Source: Ascidia mentula
Taxonomy: Eukaryota > Chordata > Ascidiacea > Phlebobranchia > Ascidiidae
Direction of reading: 5' to 3'
Assembly (NCBI GenBank): GCA_947561715.1
Contig: OX387197.1
Coordinates: 4,965,001 to 5,029,000, forward strand
Length of the DNA: 64,000 nucleotides
Part shown: one piece after another, positions 13,025 to 24,400 of the stretch
Layout: every line of letters begins with the position of its first letter
Position numbering within the stretch: position 1 is the stretch's first letter
The notes under the pieces: generated by a model
Seen by the model: the letters and a program-made list of their open reading frames with translations, nothing else
Database searches by the model: none
Told to the model about the DNA's origin: nothing
Position numbers and translations under genes: made by a program

Positions 13025-13615
13025 CATTCGTTTGATTCGCTTGTTTTCCAACAAGTGAGTTGCTGTTACGTCCCAGTGGAGGCACATCGAAAAAATTGTC
13101 AACTTGGCTCATTGGGCATTAATTTTAAATTCGTTTATGTATGGGTATCGGTTAGGTTTATTGGAGCGGTGTAATCTCTTGCTTCAAACTCCTTCGCTGG
13201 TGAATTCGTTAGAGGTTAGATTATGTATAGCTTGGGGATTTTCCTCAGCGCGTATGTTCAAGTCCATGGTAAACAACCTCGGTCACATCAGGTACAGAAT
13301 ACGTCGCAGCGTTGTCTTGATATTAGGCCATACCAGTAGTCGAATCTTTCGTTTACCAATTCCTACATAATGGCCCCTAACACAGACGTATATGACTTCT
13401 GTAAAATGCTTTAGCATCTTACAAACTGACAGCGTGATGCAGTTAAACCGCATCAACCACCTTGCAATTGAACACCCTAAACATAATTTGCATAAAATGA
13501 GGAAAAATCTATAATCTACATATAAACTGAAAGCGTTTTTCTTCACAATATAAATACTACATACAGAACTGCATATGCTTGTGAACTGACAGGATGGATG
13601 TGGGCGGCTGCCTTT
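13025..13615 (-). repeat. Right arm of the inverted repeat, with an internal insertion
   Basis: Reverse-complement counterpart of 11195-11560. It matches the left arm in two blocks, about 13025-13285 and about 13540-13615. They are separated by roughly 250-280 bases that are absent from the left arm, so one arm gained or the other lost sequence after duplication. Confidence 0.7.
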
Positions 13616-14115
13616 ACGTTGCACATGTCGGATATGGTCTGGTAAACAAACAGGCCTGGTGAAAATCGCTCATCAATGTTTTACCAAATTCGTTAAGGTA
13701 ACAGCAAACAAGGGACGGTCGAGACTTATATCACAAGGCGTACGCCTATGTGGTAAGGCTGAATCGGAGCTATATTTTTACGAGCTATTCTTATGGCTAA
13801 CAGCACGTAACTTATAGGTAAAAGGAAGTTGACTAAGGTTATGGTTACGTATAGAGCAGGGTAGAATCGTGCTGAAAACTTAATTACTCAGTAGGTCTAG
13901 ACGTTTTTTAGGCTGTTAACTTCAAAGACAGGTTTTTTATATGTTAGACTGTATTTAACGAATGTCTATAAATCTTACTAACGCAGTTTGTACGCATTTG
14001 CTACTGTGTGGTACCTTTGAAAACATCATTTGTACAACAGAAAATAACACGTTACGAAAAAGCGTTAAATTTTCACTTGAGTTGTTCAGGTGCTTCTGGT
14101 GCGTTTCTCTGAACG
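13616..14115. other. Upstream flank of the small membrane-protein gene
   Basis: No coding block is recognised. It should contain the 5' flank of the gene starting at 14116. Confidence 0.3.
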
Positions 14116-15016
14116 ATGAAAACTACTTCCATAAAACGTTATGGTCGTTGTAAATGGATGGCCATACTGTGTCTTGTATTTCTCGCCATGACGATTGGTT
14201 TCATCATTCCGGGTACGATCGACTACTTCTAACTTAACAGTATACAATCGATAGTATATAGTAGCACCACGCAATATAGTTACACTGTCAAGTTAGTCCA
14301 AAATTACGTTGATGACCAAATACCTCTGTTTTGACTGTAGCGCCCCGCAAAAGTGTTGGAATTAACACACAAGTAGTGATTTTTCCTTTATATCTAGAAT
14401 TATTGTGTTTTGGCAGGAATACTTGGAGTAGCTGGTCTCAACCCTTACAACGACACACTGCTGTACCTTGCATTGATAGATTTAGTTTTCGCTGGAATTT
14501 TCTTTACTGGTTGGATTACATGTCAAATCGAGTGCGAAGATTTGCCCGAAACAAAACGGCGTATGTCCTACATCAGGTAGGTGTCCGGCGCCATATAAAA
14601 TATGAAATACACTTCCATGGTGATAGTTACGCGAAAAGAAACCTTTTCCGTTGCGTAAACGTATTCAAAAATATTTAAACTTGTCACGAGAGGGTTTAGC
14701 ATAAACGAGGTGATAGCTCTGCGGTTAGATTTATCTAGGAGCCCTTAAGGGAAAAGAGGTGAGTGACCCTTAATGCAAGCGAGGGTGACAGCCGTGGGAC
14801 CCGTGAAAGAAACAATTGACCTACACAGCCGGTGTTTGTGTGTGCGATATAGTTACTAATGATCCTATTGCTTTTGATAATATTTTCTTTATTGTTTGCA
14901 GGGCGCCATTGAACAGGCATGGCTCACTCTCCAGTCAAGGCAGCTCGGTTGCATCCACCTCATCACATCAAGCAATTAAATTGTCCACTGTTAACGAAGT
15001 GTCTCATCTGTCCTAA
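14116..15016 (+). CDS. Unrecognised 123-residue two-helix membrane protein
   Basis: I do not recognise the family. Three exons splice cleanly in frame: 14116-14212, 14417-14576 and 14902-15016 (TAA). All have GT donors and pyrimidine-rich or TTGCAG/GGCAG-type acceptors. The protein starts with a basic stretch (residues 2-13) and a hydrophobic helix WMAILCLVFLAMTIGFII (about 14-31). A short polar loop (GLNPYNDT) follows, then a second helix LLYLALIDLVFAGIFFTGWI (about 44-63). The rest is a Cys/Glu juxtamembrane segment and a Ser/Thr-rich tail of about 40 residues (HGSLSSQGSSVASTSS) ending in EVSHLS. The topology suggests both ends on the same side, probably cytosolic. The consistency of frame, splice sites and hydrophobic pattern argues for a real gene. 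It was found by manual splicing and lacks homology support. Confidence 0.6.
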
Positions 15017-16250
15017 TCAAGCTAGTGCAGTATTTTATTTCTTGTTTTTTTCCTCTTCATAATTTTCTTTCAGATATGCCAATCATTGTTGTTGCCTGAT
15101 TTGATTTTTGTTAATTTTGTAATGTCTTTTTTATGTGCAAGAATTCTTCCACTTTTTTCTACTGCGTCTTCTACAGATTTGAACGAGAAGAAAACAATAC
15201 ATAGTGAGAAATAATGATGACTAGCCCAGAAAAAAACAATGTGCAAATAATACTTTATTCCTGAAAAGCAACTCGTTTTATGTCAGCTCGTCTGTCATAA
15301 ACACTTTAAATATGTTTTGCCTAAAGAGGCATCAAAGAAAAACAAACAGAAATACAATAAAATGATTTTAATTTGTTCAAATGGAAAACAAGTAATTACA
15401 CTAATAAATGACACAATTGATGTTATTAGAATCGTGATAAAAGTGCACATGAACTGGAATGAACTGAAAATACAATTTTTACTGATTTTTTATCAGAAAG
15501 AAAAACAGATGCTAATGGAATCTAAATTTGGATTGAACAATGTTGCATCTTTCAATTAGTAAAAATTCCTTGTAAAATCACTCTAATGAAACAACTTAGC
15601 AGGCACACATTGGGGACAATTTCTGAATGTCCCTCTTTTAGTTCACAACCAGAACGAAAATATAAATTAAAAAATCTATGTGAGCATACGAATTCATGAT
15701 TAATGTAATGACTCCTAAACAAAAGAAAAAACAAAATTTAGCTCAATTGAACTTAACTATAATGTGCTTCTTCTAATAGGTGAATGTTAGCAATAGTAAA
15801 GCTCTGGTAAATTCAAACAGTTAGTTTTTAGGTGTCGAAGAAAATAGGAAACGATCTACAAGGTAATTCACAATGTACACTCAACTCTGGTAAAAAAAAA
15901 ACAGTTAATCACTCATTTATGACCATTTAAAACAATCTATGTACATACAAAACTTAAAACAACTCATTTTAGTGCAAAGGGTAGATTGGAAATAGTACGA
16001 AATGTCAGGGCTTCGCAAACTTAAAACAGTAGAACACAGTAAAAAAGTCGTTTAAATCTAGTACATGTTTGAGATGTTAGGTAATAAATCATACCTTTCC
16101 CAAACACAGCACTAAAAACTTGATTAAAAGTAAGACATATATAAGTTGGGTTAATATTAATCACAGATTATTTCATCTCTGAAAAAGATGTTCGGGTAAG
16201 GTAGAAGGTAACACGTTTGCAAATCCAAATTTAGAAATCGTTTAGTCACT
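15017..16250. other. 3' flanks of the two neighbouring genes
   Basis: AT-rich region after the membrane-protein stop codon and before the Tctex1 gene stop codon. Both genes point into it, so both 3' untranslated regions should lie here. No coding block is seen. Confidence 0.4.
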
Positions 16251-17449
16251 TCATTCAAAGTAAACCCCATACACAGAGGCCACAGCAAACAGTGAGTGGT
16301 TTTTGTATTCACAAGACGAGTAAGTATCAAACTTGGCATTCCACAAACACCTACTTCCAATTCTCAAACCTTGGTCGTTCACCTGTCCTAAGTGGATCAA
16401 ACAAATGATTTTGTATCTTGGAATTGCCATCTCCTTCACTTTCGCCTTGACATCCTGAAAACATGATATGTTGTGACTGAAATTGGGCAAAAAGTAAAAA
16501 TATTCAGTTGGTGAGTCGGTTTTGACGAATGCTCATTTGATTCAATACAAAAAGGCTCTTCGGGCTATAAAACAAAATTCCAATAATAAATATCAACGTT
16601 TATTTTGCTATAAATATTAATGCTTGTTTTAAAACTGCAATACAATGGGCAATTGGGCACTCATAGCAAGAAGATTTAGTTATTTTTGAAATCTTACATC
16701 AGATATGGTTTTAGTCATTTTGCGACAGAACTCTGGGTCGTACTGTTCATCCCGCAAATGCTGATCAAGCACCTCCTCCATCATATCCTCGATGGCCTTC
16801 ACTGGGAACCTGACTTTTGGTTCTAGTTGAAATGTGTTCTCTAATTGAACTGCTGGTTTCATGAAGAAATCTTCATCGTGTGGCTGATCCATGTATGAGA
16901 CAGTACTAACAGATCTGTATAGAAAAACAGACTTGATCTTGGTGCTACCATCCATGTGTTCACATCTTGGCTCATTTCAAATAAAATGATTGTATTTATG
17001 TTCCAGATTGGAAAGTTTGTTATTTGCATTGGGGATTGTTTCGACGATCGTTAATTGCGCGGACAATGCACGGAAGATTGCAACGTTTTTGTATGTCAAT
17101 GCATCAGCTAATTTTTATTTCGCGGATTATCGGTAAATTTTCATAAAAGTCATTTTTTCCAATCTGGTTTACGTTGTAGTTTTCCATGAATTGATTTCAC
17201 TACACTTAATCAAAACTTTTTGTTTGTCCAGGAAAAGGTGATAGGTTTAATACAATATATTCAGTGCCAAATTTCACACTAAAACCTAAACTAGGTAAAA
17301 AATTAAAATTCTCACGGAGCATATCCTCTTTGCTTTCGTGATTGATGTTCAGTTCCACCACTCATAGCAGAAGAAACACTCCCAGTTCTCTTCTTTAAAA
17401 GCTTTGCTGCTTTGGCCTGGGCCAAGTCATGTGCCCTTGGTTCTGACAT
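16251..17449 (-). CDS. Tctex1-domain dynein light chain, DYNLT5 (TCTEX1D1)-like
   Basis: Three exons, high to low: 17449-17316, 16914-16698 and 16454-16251, giving 184 residues. The N-terminus is a basic, probably disordered tail ([12 protein letters not shown]). The Tctex1 domain covers about residues 70-184, with [62 protein letters not shown] and the terminal [16 protein letters not shown]. This C-terminal strand pattern and the long N-terminal tail fit the TCTEX1D group rather than the short cytoplasmic DYNLT1 or DYNLT3 chains. Such proteins associate with dynein complexes and cilia (family knowledge). I am sure of the domain and less sure of the exact orthologue. A short palindrome, gttacatgcaac at 17485-17496, lies 36 bases upstream of the ATG and resembles a compressed X-box. 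Confidence 0.88.
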
Positions 17450-18899
17450 GCTTAAGGACTTTGTCGAATTCCTATTTCATACTGGTTACATGCAACAATA
17501 GAACTACGATCTGTGGGTTTACCAAACATTGTAAAAGAGTACTCATGCACGTGAACGTAAAATAAAAAAACTCCCAAAAAATACATAGTTGCACCTTGCA
17601 CATTTTATTTACTTACAAACGGTTAGTTTTGAAAATGTTAACAAAATAAACATACTTTTACGACATTATACAACATTTACCTACAAACCAAAGTGTAATA
17701 TTTCATTTCCAAAATACATGTTTTTGGATAATTTAGACATTTGTTCGGTTTCCACTGTTTAATAATTCCTGATCAGTCCAGATATACGGACAATAACAAC
17801 CAAATAAACTTAAAAATCTTGATATAAAAGAAGACAATAATAATTATAAAACCAATTGTCATTTATTTTGAAACAAATACATCACGTTTTGTTAAGTTAA
17901 TAAGTAATTTTTAATTTGATAGGGGATCTTGTGGTCATGGACTATCGCCGAATTTTGCAATCATAGTTACAAGTACTCATTCATTGTAGCTGTTACATAG
18001 CTATTATTTTTGATACAAAAGTTGTAAAAACAACAGAACGCCAATAATTTATTTTCAGAATCACCATAGTGAAATATGGAATCATACAATAAACTAAATA
18101 AAGAAGTCATGATGCAAACATAATTAATTTTTAAAGATCAACAGTTTTGTTTTCTCCCTGACCTTCATGTAGGCTAGCTATCATGCTTTCTCGTCATCCC
18201 TAATATAGGCATATTGTATACGTGGTTATGATATATTGCTGTAAGTATACTATGATTTTACTATTATTAACTAAACCATTGTGTAGCAATTAGGGCACTA
18301 GACGAGCGGATATAGCGTGCTGCGCGAAAATCAATTTTAAAACAATCTATTTGTCATTTGAGTGTTCTTTTTCAGTGTTATAGCATAAGCTGGGGGGCGA
18401 TGGTTAAATCAGTCCCTCTTGGACCCACCCCTGCATTGTCGTAGATTTAAAGAATTCAGAACAACTGCATTTGGAAATTTTTTTTGTGCAGCGTGGTGAA
18501 ATTCGTCAAGGTTCGTTGCGTTTTGCGTAAAACAACACCACAAGGAAAGTGCTTGAACGTAATCGCGCAAATCGGTCGGTTTTATCTTGTGTTACCGTGT
18601 TACGCATCTTTTAGTTTTAGTTAGTGAACTTGCATACAGCAGCGACAAATAAACGTGTCGAAGTTTTCTTTTTGTTTAAAACTATTGCATGTTGATGTGC
18701 ACATGTTTTCCAATCCTGTCCCAATTATTTTTTTGTCAGCATATTTGGTTTGAAGTGTTCATGCAATTTATGCTGGTCAACTTTTTTAATAAGTTTGTAT
18801 CCTAAAGGTCTGACTTGTTTGTGTCATTGAAATTTGCTGTAAATGTGATAATGTTTGTGATCTGGTTATAGAACAGCTAAATGTTCTCACGTTATTGCT
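17450..18899. other. Divergent intergenic region between the Tctex1 gene and PRMT9
   Basis: The two genes diverge, so this 1.45 kb should hold both promoters. No coding block was recognised. A possible acceptor (ggttatag) near 18871 lies shortly upstream of the PRMT9 ATG and may mark a 5' untranslated intron or a trans-splice site. Confidence 0.35.
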
Positions 18900-21311
18900 A
18901 TGGAACAAGCAGTAAGTCTCTATTTAAGTGAGGCCAAAGCAAATTTGTCTAGTAACAACTATGGAAGAGCATATGCATTTTTCCTGCTTGTTCTGAAACT
19001 CAACCCAAATGTAAAAAGAGGAATTAAAGATGACTTTGGCAAAGCATGGGAGGCATGGAGTCAAGAACTTCTCCAACTCAACAGGGCACAAGATTTGTTT
19101 TCAATGTATGAGCAAGGATGTGAGGCTTTTATGGACTCTGAAGCTTTGCATTTGAACATGGGCTGCTGTTTATATCATTTGGAGATGAAATTTGAGGCGG
19201 TTGGCATGTTTCGAAGGACTTTGCTGCTAAATGAAAACTCTCATGAAGCTTTGGTTAATATGGAAAATGCTTGTCGGGGACTAGTAGATAGTTGGCACTT
19301 TGCAATGCTAAATGATTTGAAACGTAATGACACATTCAACAATGCAATAAGGGATGCATTAAATTCAATTGATTGGGATAACTGTATACTGGACATTGGC
19401 TCCGGCACAGGTCTTTTAGGTATGTTTGCCGTAAAAAATGGTGCAGCCAAAGTACATTGTTGTGAAATATCCGAGGTAATGCATAGTGTTGCAGAGGAAT
19501 GCATTGAAGTCAATGATATGGAACCTCAAATTGTTCCAATTCATTCTGATTCAACCAAACTTTCAGTCGCTTCTGGGACAAGTACAAACAGTAAAGGTTT
19601 TTTACCAGAACGGGCAACATTAGTTATATCTGAAATTGTGGATGCTGGATTGTTTGGAGAAGGCATTGTAGATGCTGTTAACCATGCGTGGAAAAATCTA
19701 CTGTTGCCTCCAACAGATGGTGGTATGGTGATACCACATTCAGCCAGCGTGTACTGTGCACTGGTTGAATGTGATGCATTGCGGAACAAGCACAACACCA
19801 CAGAAATGCCGTTCTTGCAAAATGTTTTGATCACAAGTGGAGTTGGCCATGATGTGGGAAAAAGCAAATCTGAAGAGGATGCAAACCGTTGTCAATCATT
19901 CATGAAATGCACGTGCGAAAGTGAGCCGTACTCTTCAGAACGAATTAAAAATTTTTCACACAAGGTTATGTCTGAGCCATGCAAACTACTGGACATAAAT
20001 TTTAATGACCCTGACCTGCTGGAAAACATTGCAACCGGTCACCATTTGCCACTTTCTATCGATTTTCACAACTTGCAAAAAGGAAAGGTCGATGCACTGG
20101 TAATGTGGTTTCACCTGAATTTAGATGCAGACAAAAAGCATGTTATCAACACTGAAATTGCCTCTGAATTTTGCTGGGATCAAGCAGTATATCCCATCCG
20201 ATCCTATGTTATTGTGGATACTGAAGATAGCGGCTCCAATGTGAATTTGCAACGACTGAGCATACAAGAAAGTGATATTTTACGACTGCATTTTACTGCC
20301 CACGTTGATAGGCTTCAATTAGAAAGCATTGACAAACTTAGTTTTGACAAGCAATGTTCCAAATCCTACTCACAGATCTTGTCAAATGTTTTGCTGAAAG
20401 AAAAACCATATAATCAAGATTTTGTGCATGTCACTTTGCCAGAAGTGCAGGTTATGAGGTGTAATGACACTGTATATAGCAATATGTACTTCAAGGCAAT
20501 TTGCCAGTATGCTACACACAAAGAGGTGTCTGTACTTGACATATCAAATGGGTTTGATTTGAATGCATTCAAGCTTTGTAAAACTCTTTCTGGAAAAATT
20601 ACTGTAGCTAAACACTGCCAAAGTAAGCAAATTCGTGAAGCTTATGAACATATTGCTGTCAGAAACAATATGAATAACATCACCTTTACAGATGCGAGCA
20701 CTACAGTTGCCAGAAATGTGAAATTTGACATTGTTCTGTCAGATTTAATTGAGCCTAGTGGACTTATTTCACCAAATGCCTTGGTATCCTTGGCAGAAGC
20801 AAAATCTTTTCTGAAAAGTGAAGGGTTTGTTGTTCCAAAGGAGATTTCTGTTAATGTTTGTTGCATCAGTTCAACAGAACTTCTGCAGAAATGTATGGTT
20901 ACATCCGATGAAAACACGCTGGATTTAAAAATTGCTCAATCTATCAATCATTTTCGTGTATCTGTACACAGTGACTTGGACATGCATACCCTTGACTATA
21001 CACGATTAACAGGTGCTGAGGAAGGATTAAAACTCAATTTAAACCAACATTTTGACACTGAAAATATCAAACATAGCATTGTGTGCAAAGTTAATGCATC
21101 TGGAATAGTGCATGCAATTTTGTTTTGGTTTTCAATAAATATTTGTGACAATGAGTGTATCGACACAAGTAATCCTAAAAATCACTGGCTACAGGCTGCA
21201 TATGTTTTGCCAAAAAATAAACAATTAACTGTTAATGAAGGTGATGAGTTGGTGGTCTCCACAACCCTTTATAATGACTCACTGCTTTTCACAGTATCCT
21301 CATATGGTTGA
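18900..21311 (+). CDS. PRMT9: PRMT9, protein arginine methyltransferase 9, intronless
   Basis: An 803-residue open frame without introns. Residues 1-115 are TPR-like helices (NNYGRAYAFFLLVLKLNPN, ALHLNMGCCLYHLEM). The catalytic domain has SAM motif I LDIGSGTGLLGMFAVKNGA (about 164-182), the acidic motif CCEISEVM, and the double-E loop SEIVDAGLFGEGIV (about 244-257), with both glutamates present. A second, degenerate methyltransferase-like half follows (about 500-803), as in vertebrate PRMT9. PRMT9 makes symmetric dimethylarginine on the splicing factor SF3B2 (family knowledge). Length and domain order match the family. Intron-rich genes surround it, so intron loss or retroposition is likely. 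CDK5RAP3 begins 129 bases downstream on the same strand. Confidence 0.96.
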   Translation: MEQAVSLYLSEAKANLSSNNYGRAYAFFLLVLKLNPNVKRGIKDDFGKAWEAWSQELLQLNRAQDLFSMYEQGCEAFMDSEALHLNMGCCLYHLEMKFEAVGMFRRTLLLNENSHEALVNMENACRGLVDSWHFAMLNDLKRNDTFNNAIRDALNSIDWDNCILDIGSGTGLLGMFAVKNGAAKVHCCEISEVMHSVAEECIEVNDMEPQIVPIHSDSTKLSVASGTSTNSKGFLPERATLVISEIVDAGLFGEGIVDAVNHAWKNLLLPPTDGGMVIPHSASVYCALVECDALRNKHNTTEMPFLQNVLITSGVGHDVGKSKSEEDANRCQSFMKCTCESEPYSSERIKNFSHKVMSEPCKLLDINFNDPDLLENIATGHHLPLSIDFHNLQKGKVDALVMWFHLNLDADKKHVINTEIASEFCWDQAVYPIRSYVIVDTEDSGSNVNLQRLSIQESDILRLHFTAHVDRLQLESIDKLSFDKQCSKSYSQILSNVLLKEKPYNQDFVHVTLPEVQVMRCNDTVYSNMYFKAICQYATHKEVSVLDISNGFDLNAFKLCKTLSGKITVAKHCQSKQIREAYEHIAVRNNMNNITFTDASTTVARNVKFDIVLSDLIEPSGLISPNALVSLAEAKSFLKSEGFVVPKEISVNVCCISSTELLQKCMVTSDENTLDLKIAQSINHFRVSVHSDLDMHTLDYTRLTGAEEGLKLNLNQHFDTENIKHSIVCKVNASGIVHAILFWFSINICDNECIDTSNPKNHWLQAAYVLPKNKQLTVNEGDELVVSTTLYNDSLLFTVSSYG

Positions 21312-21440
21312 ACTCATGTTTTTGGCGCCCAATTATTTGTGTTGATTTGTTTTTAAATGTTTTTTTACATTCAAACATTTGTAGTCTATAGAAATCGTGT
21401 AGATTTCCACCTATAGCTGAGATACCTGCTTTATCTAGCT
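21312..21440 (+). promoter_or_regulatory. Short PRMT9-CDK5RAP3 intercistronic gap with acceptor next to ATG
   Basis: Only 129 bases separate the PRMT9 stop codon from the CDK5RAP3 ATG. I see no AATAAA or ATTAAA. A pyrimidine-containing acceptor, ctgctttatctag, ends at 21438, two bases before the ATG. This is the layout expected of a spliced-leader trans-splice site in a tunicate operon (inference). Confidence 0.5.
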
Positions 21441-24400
21441 ATGGATGAGGAGCAAATACCAATTGACATTCAGTGCAATAAGTTGGTTGACTGGCTTATT
21501 GATAGAAGGCATTGTAACATCAAATGGCAAACTGCTGCTGAGGTATGCTCATGACAATTGAATTTTGTCATAAATTTTGGTTTCCTATTATGGGCCTCAA
21601 CTTTTTGCAGGTTGTCAAAAACAAAATAGTTGATGCACTGAAAGATATGCCAAACACCAAAGAAATGAGGGACTTATTGGAAGGATCCTGTTTTCATTAT
21701 TTCAAATGCTGCAAAATTGTCGAGGTACTGAAAGACACAGAGAAGGACACCAAAAATATTTTCGGTCGATACTCTTCACAAAGAATGAAGGTGTGTAATT
21801 TTTTGTCCCACTTGCAGTAATCCAATCTGCAGAGTATGGCAGTTGCACCCGCAAGTTTTTCTTAACCTTTTTTTGTTTGCATGCCAATTTTTTTTGACTG
21901 CACGTGTAAATTTTTCGGCAAGCGAATGTCTAAACATAAAAAAATTAACAGAAAGACGTTTTTATCGTTTTCGTTGCACTCTTAGGGGTCCTGCATGCGC
22001 GCACGCAAAAAGATTTAGTCTTGCATGCCTGAGATCTCGTCGAGAACTGCTATATTCTGCAGACTGGGCAGTAATGACCTTGTTTCACCTGGAACAAAAG
22101 TGTTGTGTTTCACTAAAACAAATGTTTTTTAAACTGGGCTTTTATACCATTATTCTCTTAGGACTGGCAGGAAATTATCAAGTTGTATGAAAAAGAAAAC
22201 CTCCACATTGCTGAGTTATCGAGTCGACTTCTGAGAAATCTCAACTACGAAATTCCTGCAGTTAAAAAACAAAAGACAAAATGTGATCAAGTCAGAGAGG
22301 TACATAAACAATTTAGTACTCCACAAACAATACATGCAAAGTTGTTACTGATCTGGTGACCAAAGTTACAAATTTGCATCTTTATTTAAGGAGTGCAGGA
22401 AAAAGATTCAGGACTGCGACCGCAACACTAATGAAGCAAAGCGTCTTTATGTGGAGGAATGCAAAAAAGTTGGCATTGAGGGAACAAATGTTCGACGGGA
22501 GTTGCTCGAACTTGTTCAAGACCTTCCACAACAATTAAGTGCCATCGCCGAGCAATGCAAAGGCCTCCTTCCAGTGTTGGAGTACTATGTTGCATTTGTG
22601 GAGTTTTCATTGGGAAAGTATGTGCATTCCATTTCACAATAGCTCCTTACATGATTTGGGAATTCACTTTTTGTATGTTTGTTTAGCGACAAATTTTCTG
22701 AAACTATTTCACCCTTGATTCGACACATTGTCAAGTATGGAAATACGACTATTTATCAGTGGAACACTGGATCAGTGCCAGACAAAGTGATCAGAAAAGA
22801 TTGTATGGAGATGGAAGTGGAGGACAACGATGCTGATGATGGAGAGGTTGGTTTAAAAGGGTGGATTTATTCAGCAAAAAATAGAAAAAAAACAGTATAT
22901 ATATTAATTATGAATGTCCTTCATGGAGATATTGTAAATAATTATATGTAAAACTATCTTGTTTTGTATATTCATAAAACTTATTTTTAGTCAGAAAAAT
23001 GAGTGTGAAACCAGTCATTTTCTTCATGAGTACCCACATTTTTTTAGCTATTGTACTATGTTTATCAACAGATTGACTGGGGTAATGTTGTTGATGTCCC
23101 ACAAGAAACGGAAGATGTGATTGATTTTGGCATTGATAACATTGACATCGTTGTTGAAAACTCTGGGGAAGAAACTAATGGGAATTCAGAGGACAATGGA
23201 TTCGAAATTGTGACACAAGACGAAACAAAAAATTGGGAAATAGAAGAGGTATATACACATATCATTATTAAAACATGTGGAAAAACTTACCAAGCTTTGT
23301 CCAAAACAGTTTTATTTAGCTTCTCAGCAGCTCCATTTCAAGTGTGATTTAAAACCTGTAATTTTACTTTAGGTGAGTGTTTTGGATGTACCAAATGGTA
23401 GTAAGCTTTCTGCTAATGACAAAGTCGCAGAGGGAAATAATGCCTTGAATATTATGGAGTTTGCCGGTACCAGAACACAGCTCACCAACGAGTTAATGGA
23501 GGTGGGATTAATGGACTTTTTATGCAGTGTTTATTGTTGTGTCTGCTATATCATGTATCACTTAAAATGTTCACAGCAAGAGAAATAGATTGTTATCCAC
23601 AAATGTTTTTTGTGGCTCTTTTTCTACTTAAAAATTATCACGTGCAAAATTTACGACTACAGACTACTACAAACCGATTTCTACTGGTGTGCTGTGGTTT
23701 CTTTAAAGTTTAAACCTAATCAACCACTGACTTACAGTTGAGCGGATTTTTGAGTCAACGCCTGGTCGAAACGAAGGGTGAGGCCGACCTATTAGCAATC
23801 AACCAATTCCAAACTGCTCCCCCTATTCTACAACTGACGTCTGTGAACGAGCTTGAAAGCATGCTGAGCAGTGTTACAGATATCTACAATCAACTACACA
23901 CTACCAAAATGTCACATCTGTGCCGGATTCTCGATTCGCCGAGGTAATTTTCATCTCTTAACCAGGCTTAGTGGGTAATGAAATAAAAAACTGATTCTAG
24001 AGTTCGACGAATTAGCGTAAAATGTGTCCGTTTGTTCTAATCCAAGTAAGCAGTAATTTCAGTTCTTATCTAATTTCAATTTTTTTTTATGAAAATGCTT
24101 TTTTGTTCAAATCCCTTTATATTTCGGCCGAGTTTTTTACCAACACAGGCAAATTGCAAAGCTAATAACGAGCCGAACTTGGCCTATATTTCTTTTCCGT
24201 TCTCATTCTTCCAAGAATTTATTCCAAAAGAGCACGAAATGAACTTGATTTGTTGGTGATAAACGACAATTTTATGTCGTATGTCGCTTTGCGTTGCATT
24301 AAGATTCACCTATACTATACCCCGCTCTTGCATTTCTATACGTCAACAGAGGTTTATCTATTAAACTCATTAGCCCAAGGTTTGGGCACAAAAACTACAA

